Shown: positions 27,831 to 43,500, counted from the stretch's first letter. The stretch is 64,000 nt of DNA from Anniella stebbinsi (GCA_029215795.1 JARDYH010000003.1:170264382-170328381), one strand, 5' to 3'. Numbers and translations are program-made. Notes: generated from the sequence alone by a model not told the origin.

Positions 27831-30800
27831 CTGAGTCTTAAAACTAAGAAAAACCTGCATCAGCAAGGAGGGAGAGAGGGGGGAGGGAGAGAAGAGATCT
27901 TATGCATATGTACTTAAGATGTTGGTAAAAACAGTAATAACTTTTGTATACCATCTTAAAATGTCTTACAACTATTAAGTTCAGCAATTTAGTTCTGAAG
28001 GCTATCTTCATTGGCAAGTCAATAAGCACAGACTGGAGAAAAAAAATCACAGTACATTTCTTATTTATTAATTGAATTGTTACCAGAAATGGTGCTGAAG
28101 GCAGCTAACAGCAATAAAATGCAAAATAAAATACAAAACTATAACCAAAACATAAAAGCAAACCAGTTCAATGCACATCAATAAAATCTAAAAAATGAAC
28201 AGCACCCATTACTTAAAACCTATTTCAATGACTGACAAGTCAGCTTAGGAGCCAAAGGCCGGTCCAAATACAAACATTTTTGCCTACTGACAAAAAGACA
28301 GAGAAGATGAAGCCTAGCCTCTCTTGGCAGGGAGTTCCAGAGCTTGGGAGCTGCTACCAAGAAGGCCATCCCTCATATTCCTGCCAAACATGTTTCAGAT
28401 GATGGTGGGACAGAAAGAAGGGCCTCTCCTGAGGATCTTAAAACCAAGGCAATCTCATATGGGAGAGTGCAGTCTTTCCAATAGCCTGGCATTTTGAATT
28501 GCACCTGAAAACAGACCGGTAGCCAGTGAAGCTGTTGTAACAAAGGTCATATGTTCCCTGTAACCAGTTCTGGTCAGTAGTCTGCCTGCAGCATTCTGGA
28601 TCAGCTGAAGTTTCTGAGCGCTTTTCAAAGGCAGACGCACGTAGAGGATGTGACAGTAGTCAAATCAAGATGTAACTAAGGCATGTGTCACCATGGCCAG
28701 ATTTTATATTTCCAGGAATGGGTGTAATTGGTGCACTAGCCTTAGGTGTGCAAACAAAGTCCTGAAACAAAAAACCAAAAGGAGAAGACCATCCAACTCA
28801 GGGCAAAAAAAAAGAAGAGAAGCAGGGGGAGAGACGCTGTGCCATCAAGTGTGTGCTATTCCACCTGCTCCCCTATCCCTCCCCCAACACGCCTGGAGAC
28901 TTTAAAAGCAAGGCTGGAGCTGAAGGTTGGGAGACACTGCTTCAGGGGGAGAAATGTTATTCCAACCAAGTTGGTTTCCCCCACCCCTTATCTGTTCTGT
29001 TTTGCTGTAAACTTGTATTTAGTGTATTTTTGAGTATTATTGTGATATTGTTGCATATTGTTGTAGTATATTGCTAATTTTGTTTTGTGATATTATTGCT
29101 GTGAACTTGCATTTTGTAAACCACCCAGAGAGCTTCGGCTATTTATATTTATTACATATAAATGTAATAAATGAAATGAAATGAAATTCTCAGAATGCTA
29201 AGATACTTTATTTCCAAGCCCAACGCATTTCGGCCTATATTGTTTTTTAAAGCTTTCTTCAGGGGGTTGATAAGAGACGTCTGCAGAAATACTCTTAACA
29301 GGATGACTATCATCTCCTTTTTTTGCCCAAACAAAGTCCTGGCCACCATCAAAATCTGACCATACAGGTTTGGGGCGGAATCCAGGCGTATCTGAGTCTT
29401 CAAGAGAAGTGTAACTTCATCAAAGACAGACTGAGTCCTTACACCCTGATCTAACTTTTGATTGACCAGGAGCATCTCTGTCCTGTCTGGATTAAAATTC
29501 TGTTTGTTCACCCTTATCCAGTCCATCACCAAAACTTGACAGTTTACAGTGGTCTTTTTCTGTTACATTTTTGTGTAGAACTGAAGGAACTATCCTAGGA
29601 AAAAGGATTGTAGGGCACACCCTGTTGCTTTCTCCTACCTGGGTCTTTCTATCTGTTATCTCTTTCCTGCTACATGCAAGATGTCCTAGCCACATACAGG
29701 CTGTTCTAGCTTCAGCTTGCCAGCATCAGGCTATAAACAATGTTGCAGTAATGTGTCCTGATGCACAGCAACCTTCTGTCCTTGTGGACAGCATTGCTAG
29801 AGATCTATATAAGCCATGCTCAAGTGACAATAAACAAGCTTCCTGCCTAGAACATCTCGGTGTGTGTGTCCTCATTCCTTCATAGAACCTGCAAAAAGAA
29901 ATTACAGACGCCGCCAAAGAGGGCAGGGCAAATCAGAAGACATTTTTATTTTGCCCTCCTATCAAATACTTCCCCCTCTAATCTAACAAAAGTGATTTGT
30001 GTGTGGAAGCAGTTTTCTATGCACATATCACATGCTGGATGTGCACATCCAAATGCACATGTAAAAGAAGATGTCATCAATCCACATACTATTGCTTTCA
30101 GTGGTAGGCACATCCAGAATACATATGAGAGATGAACATGCCATTGAAAACTTTGCACCACAGCCAGACAGCATCTGCACTGGGATGCTCATTTGACTTA
30201 TTCTTAGGTCCTGATCCATCAAGTGATACATGAACTGTTTCTGCCTACAGATCTTATTTGAAGCTGTTTCTGCCTATTGATCTTATTTGAAGCTAAGTAG
30301 CTGCTGCTGGACCTCCTATTGGTGCAGTTGGGGAAAACTGTGCTCTAAGTGCATACATTATTGAGCATTAATTCCTTCCCCCTCCTTTAAACTAAGAGGT
30401 AGTATTCTATGTTTTGTTCTGCTCCTATAACTAAGTAGAAATTAGCCTTCACTATCGATCAGGGAAATGCCCCATATGAAGCTGATTATGAGTTAGTCCA
30501 TTGGTCCATGTAGCCCAGTATTGTATGACTGGCAACAGCTCTCTAGAGTCCCAGAAAAAATATATTTCCAAGTCCTACTACTGAAGAACCATTCACTAGA
30601 GATGCCAAGGAATGGACATGGAACCTCACACAATGAAAAAACACATATCGTACCACTGAGATACTATCCACCCTCATATTTATAAGGAATTTATACAAGA
30701 GTATCTTCAGCAAAATTGAGCCAAGTGAGGTGATGGAGACATCGTTTACTTTGGCACTGCCATTTTAAAGTTTAAACAGAGATATTTAACACTACTTTAA

Positions 30801-31515
30801 ATCTTTTTATCCATCATCAGTATTTTACTGCAACCAGCCAAAGATCTTCGCTGTTCCCACTGGAGGCAAAAATTCACATACAGAAATAAAGTAAATTGAA
30901 AAAGTACCAGAATACACTGATCTCCAAAACAAGAAACAATTATCCTAGACATAGTTTGGAAATATAATCTAATTAAATGTTTTCTTAAGGATGGGTAGGT
31001 GAATAATAATAAATATATTTGTAAACAGCAATCAATATTGTAGTGATAGTATTATCACAAGAAACAAGTGTTTCTTTTTCCAGTTGTAATCTGGTAGTTA
31101 ATCTAAAGATATTATCTTTGGGGGTGTATTTTGTTTTTTACATGATGCTTGATCATTCATCTTACCAGCCCTGTTGATAAGTTATATTCCAGTACTAGCT
31201 TCTCACATAGTATAACCCACTCACACACAAATGTTTGTGCTAAAATGCAGATCTGTCCTAGGCTTCCATGAGAACAGAATTATTATTGTTATCTATCTTT
31301 TCTCGCTCATGGCGGTTTTTCTAGATGGACATAATGGGCTTCACCAAGTCATGCTGTATTTTACTGATGAACACGTTTTAAGTATGACTGCTTTCTGGAT
31401 GTTGGTATGGCTGTATTTTGATAGACCTAGTTTCTGAAGGTTTTCTGTGAAAAAAAATAATGATGTGATGCTGGTGACCAATGTGACTAATGGAATAATT
31501 GTTCACGGAATTGGA

Positions 31516-31556
<41 letters not shown>

Positions 31557-34500
31557 ATCTCTTTCTGGCTTGTGATAGTTTTTCTAGACGGACATGACGG
31601 GCTTTGCCAGGTCATGTGGTCTTTTACTGATTCAAGAATTTCCTGACAATTGAGCATGTTTTAAGTATGACTGCTTTCTGGAATTATTATTATTATTTTA
31701 AAAACCTGTGGCTCCCAATGAAGGTCAGCTCTCAAGACTGCATCTGGTATATCATGGAAACAACAGAGCAGGAGCTTAATGAACTGGGCCGGAAAGGTCT
31801 CAACAAGGTATAAAGTAATAAATCCCCAGGAAACCCTTTTCCCATCTCACCCTTCCTCTTGTTTGGCCAGTCAGCCAAACAGGTAATCTTTAGTAGCTGT
31901 CCATAATCATGTAATGCAGAAGACTGTTGATTGTTTGCTTCTGAGCTGGGCACCATATGGGCAGCTGACATGCACAATCTTATTATCTGACCCCCAACAA
32001 TGATTAAAGTTTACCGGAAGAAAAATAAATTATGCCTTTGGCAATGACAATGAAGAAACATTTACATACCCTGGGATATAGTTTGAAACTCTTCTGAATC
32101 TTTGATGATGTATTTGGATTACAATGTTAAAATATAAGTAAGAATGTTCTTTTTCAAAATGGTAAATATTTTTTAAAGCCTAAGATAGTTCTATACTGAC
32201 AGGCCCACCCATAATTATAGAGATAAAAAACAAAAACAGAATTCTGTAAAGAAGAATTTGTACCGGGTGAAATCCAAGTAATTGACTACAAGCTTCCATG
32301 AGCAGAAGAGGGAGGAGGTGATTGCCCCTCTCTGCTCCAGCCACTGACCCCAAAATCTGCTCCAGAGGATTGGGGAACCTTCTGGAACAGATTGGGGGGC
32401 ATGAAGGCTAAAAGGGAGAGGAGAAGACTGCCCACACAACACTGCATGTAACCCACTGATTCTGCTCCTATTTCATATTTACTGATATCAGTGGTGAGGG
32501 AAAAACTCATAACTATTCATTTGCGTAGAACCAGCACAAAAACAGTCTTATGAAGCTGCAACTGTGTAAGCGTATGCATGTCTACTCTGATGTAAGTCCT
32601 ATTAAGATCAATGGAACTCACTCCCAGTTAAGTCTGTATAGAAGTACAGATCAAAAGCAAAACAATTACCTATCCTAAGTGGTCGTATTTATCCAGATTA
32701 ATTTTCTGTGAACATCTAGAAAAAGAACCAAACAAGAATAGTTTCTCTTTTGTCCACATCTTAAATTGACTATTCTCTACTTAAGAACTGTTATCTTGTC
32801 TAAAATTCAAATTCAAAGAGAAACGGATATTGTATAGCGATTGTGTACTAAAGAAACATTTGCCTAATAACATTAAAGGCGTAGAATTTAAAAACATACA
32901 TAACTAACTCTATTTTGTGAACATACCAAGCAACAGAGAAGCTCCATTTTCGTAATTATCTGCTAATCTGCCCAATAATAAAGAGTACTGCCATAATACC
33001 TGGCTTCACAATTTCTTCCACTGCTAAAATTACTCAGCCATAACAAATCAAAGGATTATTTATGTCCTCTTAGTACATAAATGTTGTGTGAGCCACTAAG
33101 TCTCTAGATAAGTCAAAAGTCTGCATCCCTAATATTCAGAATAGTGGAAAACAAACAGAAGGGCCCTGTAGCTATGCACACAATCTGTCTTAGCAAAACG
33201 TCTGACAGCTGCAACACTAACAAAATTAACAGTGGATGAATTAGTACCAGACGCTAAACAGTTGCTATGGAAAGAATAATCAATTTCTTTCTTTTTTCCT
33301 TAATAACTTATCTATTGGGGGGAAAAAACCATCATAAATTAAAATTCTTTTGTTCTAACACAATACAACACATCACATTTCTACTGATCTAAATAGAATG
33401 GATTATATTAAATGAAACAGTTCAAATTTAGTGTATATACGTCATCCACATGAAACATGCAACTGAGATGAAGGTATTCTTACTTTTGACAGAGCTGGCT
33501 GAAAAGAACTTTGGGAGAAAGAGGCCCTTTCCCAGTCTCTTTCATGCTGTGAAGGAACAGGAACATAGCTGAAGTCAGTGACCCAGGGCTTGAAAGGTTC
33601 ACTACCAAAGGGTCCTTTGAGATCAAAATAAATATTAGGTTTTAATACACAGTACTTGTTCTCAATTGATAAATGCATACTAAACAGTCGGTGGACTCTA
33701 ATTAAAATTTAGGAGGCTGGGGGAAATCCAAGTCTCTAAGAGCTTCAGGTTCATGAGCAAAGAAAAACAATGGCTCAATTCGGACGACACAATAAACAAC
33801 TGGTGTGGGGGAAACAATCGTCAGTTGTTTTGACTATTGTGTCATCCGAATGCTGCCATAGTCAACTCAGCGCTGATCTTCATCCACACCACAGTTGATT
33901 ATTTATTACCATGTTGTGTGGGGAGTGCCCCCTAGGGTTAGGGTTAGGGTTAGTCAACCCACCATTGACTATCGTGTCGTCCGAATTGATCCCATGTGTA
34001 GATTTCTATATTCAGAAGAGCATGGCAGTTTGCTTGAGCACAGTCTATTTGGTAATAGTTTTCAAAGAGTGAGCAAAAGAGAAGCAAGACTTGCCATAAC
34101 TTACAATGTAACAACCTATGGGGAATTGATAGGATGGTATTGATTGGACACTGAAAATGATAATGATCATACTCCTTCCCCATCTAGTTCTTGCCTCCTG
34201 CCCAGTATTCACTGAATCTGACCATGCTTCACTTTATAGACATATGGTTGAATCCAGAGTTCCTCTGAGAAGAATTCTGCTCCCTGGGCACCCCTGCTAG
34301 AGGAAGAAGTGGGGAGGCAATTTTTGCTGATTCCTCTGTAACTCTGTGCCCCATTGAAAAACTGTTTTGTAGGGTTTGGGAGGGGCTCAAGAACACAGGG
34401 GGCTCCCCAAACCCTCTGCAACAGTGTAACAAGTGACACAAGGGGCTGCAGGAGGGAATCTGTAAAATTGGCTCCTCCCACTGCTTTCCTCCAGCAGGAG

Positions 34501-37500
34501 CCCCTACTGGATCTTTTATGAGTGGAAGGAGCATTATTGTTCTACAAAATCATTGATCAGAGCATGGTTGCTACTGACACTGAATTAAAACAGAAGCATG
34601 CCACAAGTCCCATTTCTGAAGGAGAAATTAATGCCCATGTTTTTTCTCTCCAAGTACAATTTCAGTCCACACATCCAAAATACATGGAAATACTTACCAG
34701 TTGAGATGCTGGACTCTGACCAATTTTTAGCTTTGTCCCCTTCTCTTTCATTTCACACATGAATTCATTTAACATGTGTGTCTGGGCCAAATTCTGAAGG
34801 GAAAAAGGAAAAGACCATAGAAGACATTTACCTGCTCATTGGACTAGAATAATAAATTCTTATTGAAAGTGACTTGACAGTGTAGAAGGCTGCTTTTGAA
34901 ATTCCTTTAAGTTTTAGAAGCCCCAAAAGCAGGGAGCTGACATTTGTTAGAAAGTTAAATTCTAACTGGGCTTACAAAGTTAGTTGTGACATGCCCTGAA
35001 TTGAGAGAAAGGCTGCTTCAACTAGGCTGACCATATGAAAAGGAGGACAGGGTTCATGTAACTTTAACAGTTGTAGAGAAAAGGGAATTTCAGTCAGTGT
35101 CGTATGCAATTAGTTCCTGGTGAAATCCCCTCTTCATCACAACAGTTAAAGTTGCAGGCACTATACAAGAATGACCATATACAAAAGAAGGCAGGGCCCC
35201 TGCAACTTTAACTGTTGTGATGAAGAGGGAATTTCACCAGGAACTAATTGCATACAAATGACACTGGCTGAAATTCCCTTTTCTCTACAACTGTTAAAGT
35301 TACATGAGCCCTGTCTTCCTTTTCATATGGTCAGCCCAGCTTCAACACCAGCTCTTTAGTGCATAATTACTGTTTGTTTGCTTACGTTTTTACAAATTAG
35401 CTATACTAGGGGTGGTTCCAAGCAGAGGGCTCCTATCAGTCAAAATATTTTTAATCAACAACTGAAAGACTGAGTCATGAAAACATTATCTTCAAACAAG
35501 TCCCAGAGATAAGAATAAAGGCCTGTATTTACTGTAAAATACTAGACAATATCTGAAAAGATGAACCAGTATCAGCTGAAAACTCAGAAACCAGGATGGA
35601 GCTCTCTGGGCTTTAGAAGGAAAGAACTGTGCACAGCCCTGCAGACATGTTATCCACTTGTTTCTAAAACTGGGATAAGACTGAGTGCAAACATCAGCCT
35701 TATTTCTTTAGCTTGTCTGTAATGTTACTCCTACTTAGGGAAGACCCATCAAATGAATGGGACTCAATTTAAATTAACATTGGATATAACCCTCTGTTTT
35801 TTTCATAGCACTCTTTCAGAGCAAGGAAAGAAATACCTGTAGCCTTACCTGCAAGACAGCATTAAAGAAGCATGTGTTTCCTAAATTATTAATGCCTTTA
35901 ACTGGAACCGATGCCCAACTGGAACTGATGCCTTTCTCCTTTAATATGTCACTTGCTTCATTGTTTTCTTCATGTAGCCATATAATTTTTGATGAGGAAC
36001 CTTTTATAAGGAAAGAAAAACATTAGCAGCATCAACTGTGGTTCAAAAGTTAATGGATACTTTTGAATCTAGTATAGCAGACAATGTAATAAAGACTATC
36101 CACAGTCTCAATGAAGAAAGCTGGCTTAGAATGAAACCATATTCCTAAGGTCTTGGGACATGCTTTTCTATGAGTTTACAAACAGCTAACATGAAAATAC
36201 CGTATGTTTTCAGTCACTGAGTAGCAAATCTTCCTATGTCAAGAATATACAGATGTAGTCATCACATATTTTGGTGCATACATCACATTCATGCTCTACT
36301 TCATGTGGAAACAATGGCCAGGATCCAAAAAACTTTACATTCAAAGGAACTTTAGACTTCTTCTTTAACAGGAAATTTAAAATGTCCTTTCAAAAGCAAT
36401 CTAAGATATAGCATGGCTTCAGCCATGCCAGAAAATTTTGGATGGGCTAGCAGGAGCACCTTAAGTAAGCCTAAGTAGCTCTTTAGTCCCAGCCTATAAT
36501 GATAAAGGAACACTATTCATGTTGTCTGCTATGACATAATTGTACTTTTCTCTTCACCATACACCAGACACACATTTTCAAGTTCTATCTGATTTCACAA
36601 AGATTATAGCACTTCTAGATGTTGGCAGGGCTCATGATTGGAGGGGTAGAAACACCCAAAAGTTGTAACATGACCTTGGCTGTACCATACAGGCCAATTA
36701 CTATATCTTGAAATGATTCAGGTTCTTCTCTAAATCATACAGATCGTGTACTGTGGATCCTATTTTCAAGCTGTGTATAGCAACTGGCCCAAAGTTGGCA
36801 TAAATAGATATATCTATGGCCACTGATCCAAAGGACAAAAATAAGTCATATATTGTTACTACTACTAAAGGTATTTAAGACAGAAAAACTATTATCCAAC
36901 AAGGGTGTGACGGAAGGAACCCCCCTTCCTACCAGGTAAGCTTGGAACTTATTAGCCGAGTTCCCCCGAGCCTACCTCCCAAGCCCAATGCCAAATGGCC
37001 CCAACCCAGCCTTCAGAAATAACCACACAAGTTAAGGACTGAAGCAATTTATTAAAATCCTAATTTCTATTCCACGTAAGGCTCCAGCCAGTCAATAAGC
37101 CCTTTAAAATAACAAGCAAGGAAAGAAGGGGAGGGGTAGAGGGGGATAGGGGTGTAGGATGAGGTTTGAGATGGAGTCTAGCAGCAATAAACCAATTAAC
37201 CCACTACAAATCACACCCAAAGGGTGACAAGTCTTTCCCTGGAACGCGCCAGACCTGAAAGCAATAAATCTATCTATTCTTCAGCGTCACCTCACTGGGT
37301 AGGGATCCCTCCATCCACACACCGGTCCAGGAGAAGATGGCTTCCACCCAGTTGCTATCCCATTTATCCTTTTTCGGGTTAGCTGGTATCGTGATTAGCC
37401 AAAACCAATCCCCGGCCATCCCACTCACACCACCAGCCCCCTCCCTGCAAACAGCCCTTTCTCACAGCTGAAACTCTTGCAGCCCACTTCCAATTAATGC

Positions 37501-40500
37501 TGACCTTGGAGCCTGGGCTTGCCTGGGCCTCCCAAGATAAGAGAGGCCAGGTGTAGTTGCTGGGTACCAGCAGCTTTGAGTCTTGTAACATTTTCTCATC
37601 AGAATTCTCCCCTCCCAACTCCAAGGCCCTAGTCCTGCAAGGTAGGTCAACACTGCCTGTCCTAGCCAGACTGTAGCCATCTTGGCCCCTTTCTTCACAA
37701 AGGGGTGCTCAACTGCAGTTAACTTATCACAACTTTATGGGTAAAAAAAATGAACTATTTACTACATGCCAAGTTACCAGCATGAAAAGTGAAACCACTG
37801 TGCAGTATCCAATGCTGCCTGTGTGCTAGCGGGACCTACCCCTAGAACAACAGGAAGCTAGCAGTTCAAGAAGTAATCAGAAACACTAGCTTCCAGAATG
37901 GAGCAGGTCAGCAGACCTCACCGAAGGAGCTCCACTGACCTGTCCTCTTCTGAAATGAGCATTTACACTCATTTCTGGGGATACTTCAGGAAGTTCCTAT
38001 TGCTAGTAGTCATCCCATGGGTGAAACGGAATGAGCAGAGGTGCACTTCACTATTTCCTAAATCAATCAAGACACTTGTTTTGTGCTGCTCCAACAATTC
38101 AATGATAGAAAACAGAAGCCATGTTTTCAACCTCTTTAAATACGCGAACCCTTATTTTTGTCATCTGTAAGGAAGAGCTTTACTTTCTGAAATCAACTGG
38201 AATATTCTGGGTTGGATCCAGACTGAGTTATGTGCATTTAGTCCCCACTAAAACCAATGAGGCAAGTTAGTAATGACATAAATCCCATTAATTTCAAAGG
38301 AAATTAAATTCAATTAAAAGGCTGGATCCAACCTTCTGTATTTTTTCTTAATACATACAAGAGACTTGTGTCTCCTCTTTTAGATGTTATCTTTGTGTCT
38401 CTTCTTCTTTCCCTCCCTGCCCCCAACTGACTATTACACTAAGTAATATGGGCAATATAGCCTGAATGGCCTTTTATGAAAGTTTTAAACTGCACAATGT
38501 GTTTGGTTTCTAGAAAATCAAATTTATAAAGATAATATTCCAATGATGGCAGCAATGAGAATCATGCAGTACAGTCATTTAAGCATGACTACTAGAAGTA
38601 AGTCCTATTGAATTCAATTAGACTTTCTCCAGGTGATTGTGTATAGTATTGCAGCTATAGCTTCCTGCCCACCAAGTGAGCAAGAGTTTGAATTTGTTTG
38701 TAGCACATCTTCAATAGCTGGATGGGTATCATGTTGTCCCCTATGACATTCCTATGACATGCATGTTGTCCCCTATGACATACTTGTACTTCTCTCTGCC
38801 CATTGCACACAGCGTGCTATTGGGCAGTGGATCTGTTAATCTGGAGCTAGATGCATAAGAGACTGTTATTTGCTTTAAATGTTAAAAACTAAATATATTT
38901 AATAAACTGCAATATAATGCACTACCAGTACAGTGTCCTTGTATTTTCTTATTTGCCTTATTGCTTAAATAGATACAGGGCAGTGAAGTTAGACAGCCAT
39001 TAACTTGTAGCCTAGAGGTAATGAGAAGACTTGAGATACACTATTTAGCCTAGATTTCTACTAGCAACTTTCATATTGTCATGGTTGCTGTACTAAATAT
39101 GAACATTACTGACATCTACAGCATTTCAAGTATTGATTAACAATGCATGTCAATGCGAACAAGTTATGGACTTAATGGATGCCAAGAGCTGGAGTGCTGC
39201 AATCTACATTTTGACATATGAATTCATATATTTGTCCTAATGAGTTACATACTGAGGACTCATTAAGTGTTCTTGAGAAATAACTAAACAGACCTATTTA
39301 CATTAATGGAACTCTCCTGCCAAAAGATTTCTCTACACATTATCCTGAGATACTTGCATCATCTCTTGAAAAATGGGGAGGAGGAGGGGGAGTGTGGGAG
39401 AACTATAATTAAATTTTGAGAGATAGAAAGAAAACAAACACCATTTCGAATACCTATTATAGCTGATATCAGACTGTTGGCATAATTTGCCTTCCAGTCA
39501 AGACACATTTCTTGAAATTTTGCCTGGATTTGCAATTCTATTTTTCCACCCACCCCCCACTCCTTCATGTTCATAACAATACAGTTCATACAGAACATTC
39601 GTAGACCACTAATGGGAGCCAGTGAAAACCAAATAAGACGTGCCAAGAGATTCGGCAACTGCTTCATCTGTTACATTTTTCCTCATAGCGAGCTAGTCTC
39701 TGAGTATGTAAATGTATATACCACAAAGGTAAAGTGTATCAACTGCTGCTTCATGACTACCATTCTTTTCAATGGGGTTCACAGAACTGTCCCAAGACAT
39801 TTTGTTGATTGGGGTGAAGGATTCCCCCCCGCCCCCCACATTCCCCTTTCATACAGAACCCGCTTGAACAGGCAATTGAATCTTACTTCAACACTGACTG
39901 AGGGACTGCATACTCCACCACTTGAGGGAAGCAGGCTAGCTTAGGGGGTGTAGAGCAGGCCATATGGCACACAGCTTTGTCCTACAATATACTACTGCTG
40001 CTCCTCACACCCACAGCATCTACTGCGCGAGGTAGATGCTTCATTCTGCCTAATGAGAGGGCTGCCCTCTTGATGGAAAGAAAACTTAGGATGCAGTCCA
40101 GCCGAACAGAACTCAGTAAATAACAAGATCAGCAACCTGAAGCATGCATTTTCCAAATGATGTGCCTATAAAAATCCCATTCAGAATGTAAGTCTGCAAC
40201 ATTTCCAGTGACATAAGACTTATAGCAGAAGTGGGCAGAAGGTAGGTTGCCAGATGTTTTGGACTTCAACTCCTACAAGCCCCTCTCAGCATAGCCAATC
40301 GTCAGTAATGCTGGAAGCTGATGTTCAAAACAACTGGAGCTCTACTTTCTGCCCACCCGTAACATATAGGATCCCCAGAGCATTAAGCTGGCAATGAGGA
40401 TAGAGAGAGAAACTTTCAACATTTTCTATTAATTACAATTGTATTTCAGGAACTCAAGGTGGCATACATGGGTTGGGTTTCTGTGAGATAAGGTTAGGCT

Positions 40501-43500
40501 GAAAAATAAAGTAGCCCAATGTCACCCAATGAGCATCATGGCCTTGGAAGGATTTGAATCTGGGTCATGCCAGTCTAAGCCCAACATCTATCTGCTACCC
40601 CAACCGATTCTCATCTTTAAAATGTGAATTAAAGTAAGGGCATTTTCAAACACACACACACACAAACACACACATGTAAACATATTGGTTAAGTTTTTAA
40701 AAAGCCGAAATTGTGTAGATAATTTCCATATTGGCCTACCACAGTTGTTGCATTTATCCATCGGCATTCAACAACATCTGGGACAACATCTTAAAGTAAA
40801 CAATGCTCATAAGGCCATCTGGACAAAACTGCAGGCAAAAATTAGAGCAGAAGCATATGGAAAAGCAGTTTTTTTTCTCCCCTTCAGCAGTGCAGGATGA
40901 CAAATGTCAGACCTAGATCTGTCCACGCTTCACTGTGCTATGCTTTGCAGCACCACCTGGCTCTCCTTGCACAGCCACCAAATATGGACAGCACTGCCAC
41001 AGAGGACCATATCTGCAGGGCAAACTCAATAAAAGCATTTCATTTCATGGTTAAATGACAGCTTCACACAAGTAGCAAGGTTTTGTTTACTGAATCTCAA
41101 ATGTGAATCATGGGGGGGGGGGGGGACAAAACCCAGCAAAAAACAAACAATGAACAGGGCAGCTTTGTTGCTAGACATGAATGCTCATATAATTATGAAA
41201 TGCAGGAAGCCATAACTATGCATCGGAATAGCATATTTGCTTAAGAGTTATCAAGAGACTGGATTATTAAGAAAAACATATCTTACCAGTTCTTAAATGC
41301 CAATCCACAACTCAGGCTGCAATGTTAAGCATGCTTTTCCTGGGAGTAAGTCCCAGCAGGATTTACTTCCTACTAAACATGCATAGAATTGCACTGTTAG
41401 TTAACTGAAATGTGTGTTAAGTCAGCTAATTAAAGCCACAATCCTATACATACGGGAAGTAAACCACATTGAACTCAATAGGACTTCCTTATGAGTAAAT
41501 ATTAATTGGTCAGACTGTCAGTTCATCTGCCTTGAAAAATGAAATCTATGTTCTTTTGCTTAGCTGGTCTCCACATAAAAAGTTTTTAATTTAATAAACA
41601 TGAAAAATATTTACATGTTCATAAGTAGTTAGGCTTCGAGTGAACTCCTAATGCCGGATGGTTTAACATTCAATGTTTTCTTCCTTGGCCCATTTTATAT
41701 ATCTATTTAAAATTCACAGTGGGTTATATCCATTGCAATATTCACACAAGGATGCTCTTGCACAGGGAATTCCACAGCCCCTCCTCCACACTGTAGCCCC
41801 CAGTGCACCACAAAAAAGTCCGGAGACCCCCAGAAAAAAATGCAAGAAGCAAGACTGTAATGGGGGAAATTGGCGGAAATTGTACAGAGAGAATGTACTT
41901 CAGAGTAAGACTCACTGGCTCAGCTCGGACGACACATTAGGCAACGGAGGGGGGGGGGAACAATCGTCAGTTGTGTTGCTTATTGTGTCGTCTGGAGGGC
42001 AACAAACAACGCATACACAACTGACAGTACGTTAATCAGGCACTTTAAACAACGGAGCGAAACAACGGGCTTGCACGTTGTTTAGCCCGAAGCCCAGTTG
42101 TTTAAAGTGTCGTCCGAATTCAGCCCCCCCTCTCTCCGTGGACTATTCCGTTTCAGAATAGAGTTCTGCTGCCTAGAGCAGCCAAAAAACCCCGGCCTCT
42201 CTATGCAGCCGGCAGAACTCACGATGCATGCTGGGATATGGCTGGAGGACACACGGAGGAGAGGCTGCAACCAAAATGGCCGCCGCAAGTTCGTAGCAGC
42301 CGGGGCGTTTGCCGTTTCCGAGCAGCACCAGCTGCAGAGTGTCGTCTGTGGAGCTCCTCCTGCCTAACGCACAGTCAGTACGTTATTTACCCCTCCGTTG
42401 CTTAATATGTCGTCCAAACTGAGCCAGTGACTGGGTTCACAAAACACAATGAGTTGAGTATGGCTGCATTCAGACAACACATTAAGCAACGGGGGGGGGG
42501 GGGGGGGAACAATAATCAGTTGTGTTGCTTATTGTGTTGTGTGGAGGGTAACACGCCACTCACATACTACTGGCGGTATGCTATTCTGCCCCAATAAGCA
42601 ACTGAGAGAAACAACTGGCTTGCAAGTTGTTTAGCTCGAAGCCAGTTGTTTAAAGTGTTGTGTGGAGGGGTGAGTGGGTTAATGGCGTGTGGTGAGTGGG
42701 TTAAAACACAAGCCCATAGAGGCAGGCGGCAAGAGCGTCCAAAGCGGTGGCTGCCACTCTGCTACAACTGGTGCAACTTGCAGAGGCTGCTGGGATAGAA
42801 CTGGGAAGACTGAGGGAGGAGGGAAGGAGGGAGGGAAGAGGGGTGTGTCAGTCAAATGCTGGGTTGACTATTAGTCCACTCAACGCCAGCCCCAACCACC
42901 CACAGTTCTGTAGGAATATGTTGTTTGGGGAGTACCCACAAAATAATCAACTGTGAGTTGGCTATTCAACCCACCACTGACTAATGTGTTGTCTGAATGC
43001 AGTCACTGGCTCAGTTCGGACGACACACTAGGCAACGGAGGAGGGGGGGAAACAATCGTCAGTTGTATTGCTTATTGTGTCGTCTGGTGGGCAGCACACA
43101 ATGCACACACAACTGACAGTACGTTAATCAGGCACTTTAAACAACGGAGCAAAACAACGGGCTTGCACGTTGTTTAGCCCGAAGCCCCATTGTTTAAAGT
43201 GTCATCCTAATTCAGCACCCCCTCTCTCCGTGGACTATTCCATTTCGGAATAGAGTTCTGCTGCCTAGAGCAGCCGTAAAACCCCAGCCGCTCTATGCAG
43301 CCGGCAGAACTCACGGTGCATGCTGGGATACGGCTGGGGGACACACGGAGGAGAGGCTACAACCAAAATGGCCACCGCAAGTTCCTTGCAGCCGGGGCGT
43401 TTACCGGTTCCGAGCAGCGCTGGCTGTAGCGTGTCGTCTGTAGAGCTCCTCCTGCCTAACGCACGGTCAATACATTATTTACCCCTCCATTGCTTAATAT

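Larger units (their letters stand above)
17461..33483. other. USP45 intron, 16 kb, between coding exons 7 and 8
   Basis: Holds the twin-primed L1, CR1 and L2 pieces, a solo LTR and SINEs. 19050-19900, 23510-24240, 25170-26810 and 30680-31270 show no recognisable element or gene; 31990-33480 has only one short palindromic repeat. Confidence 0.75.
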
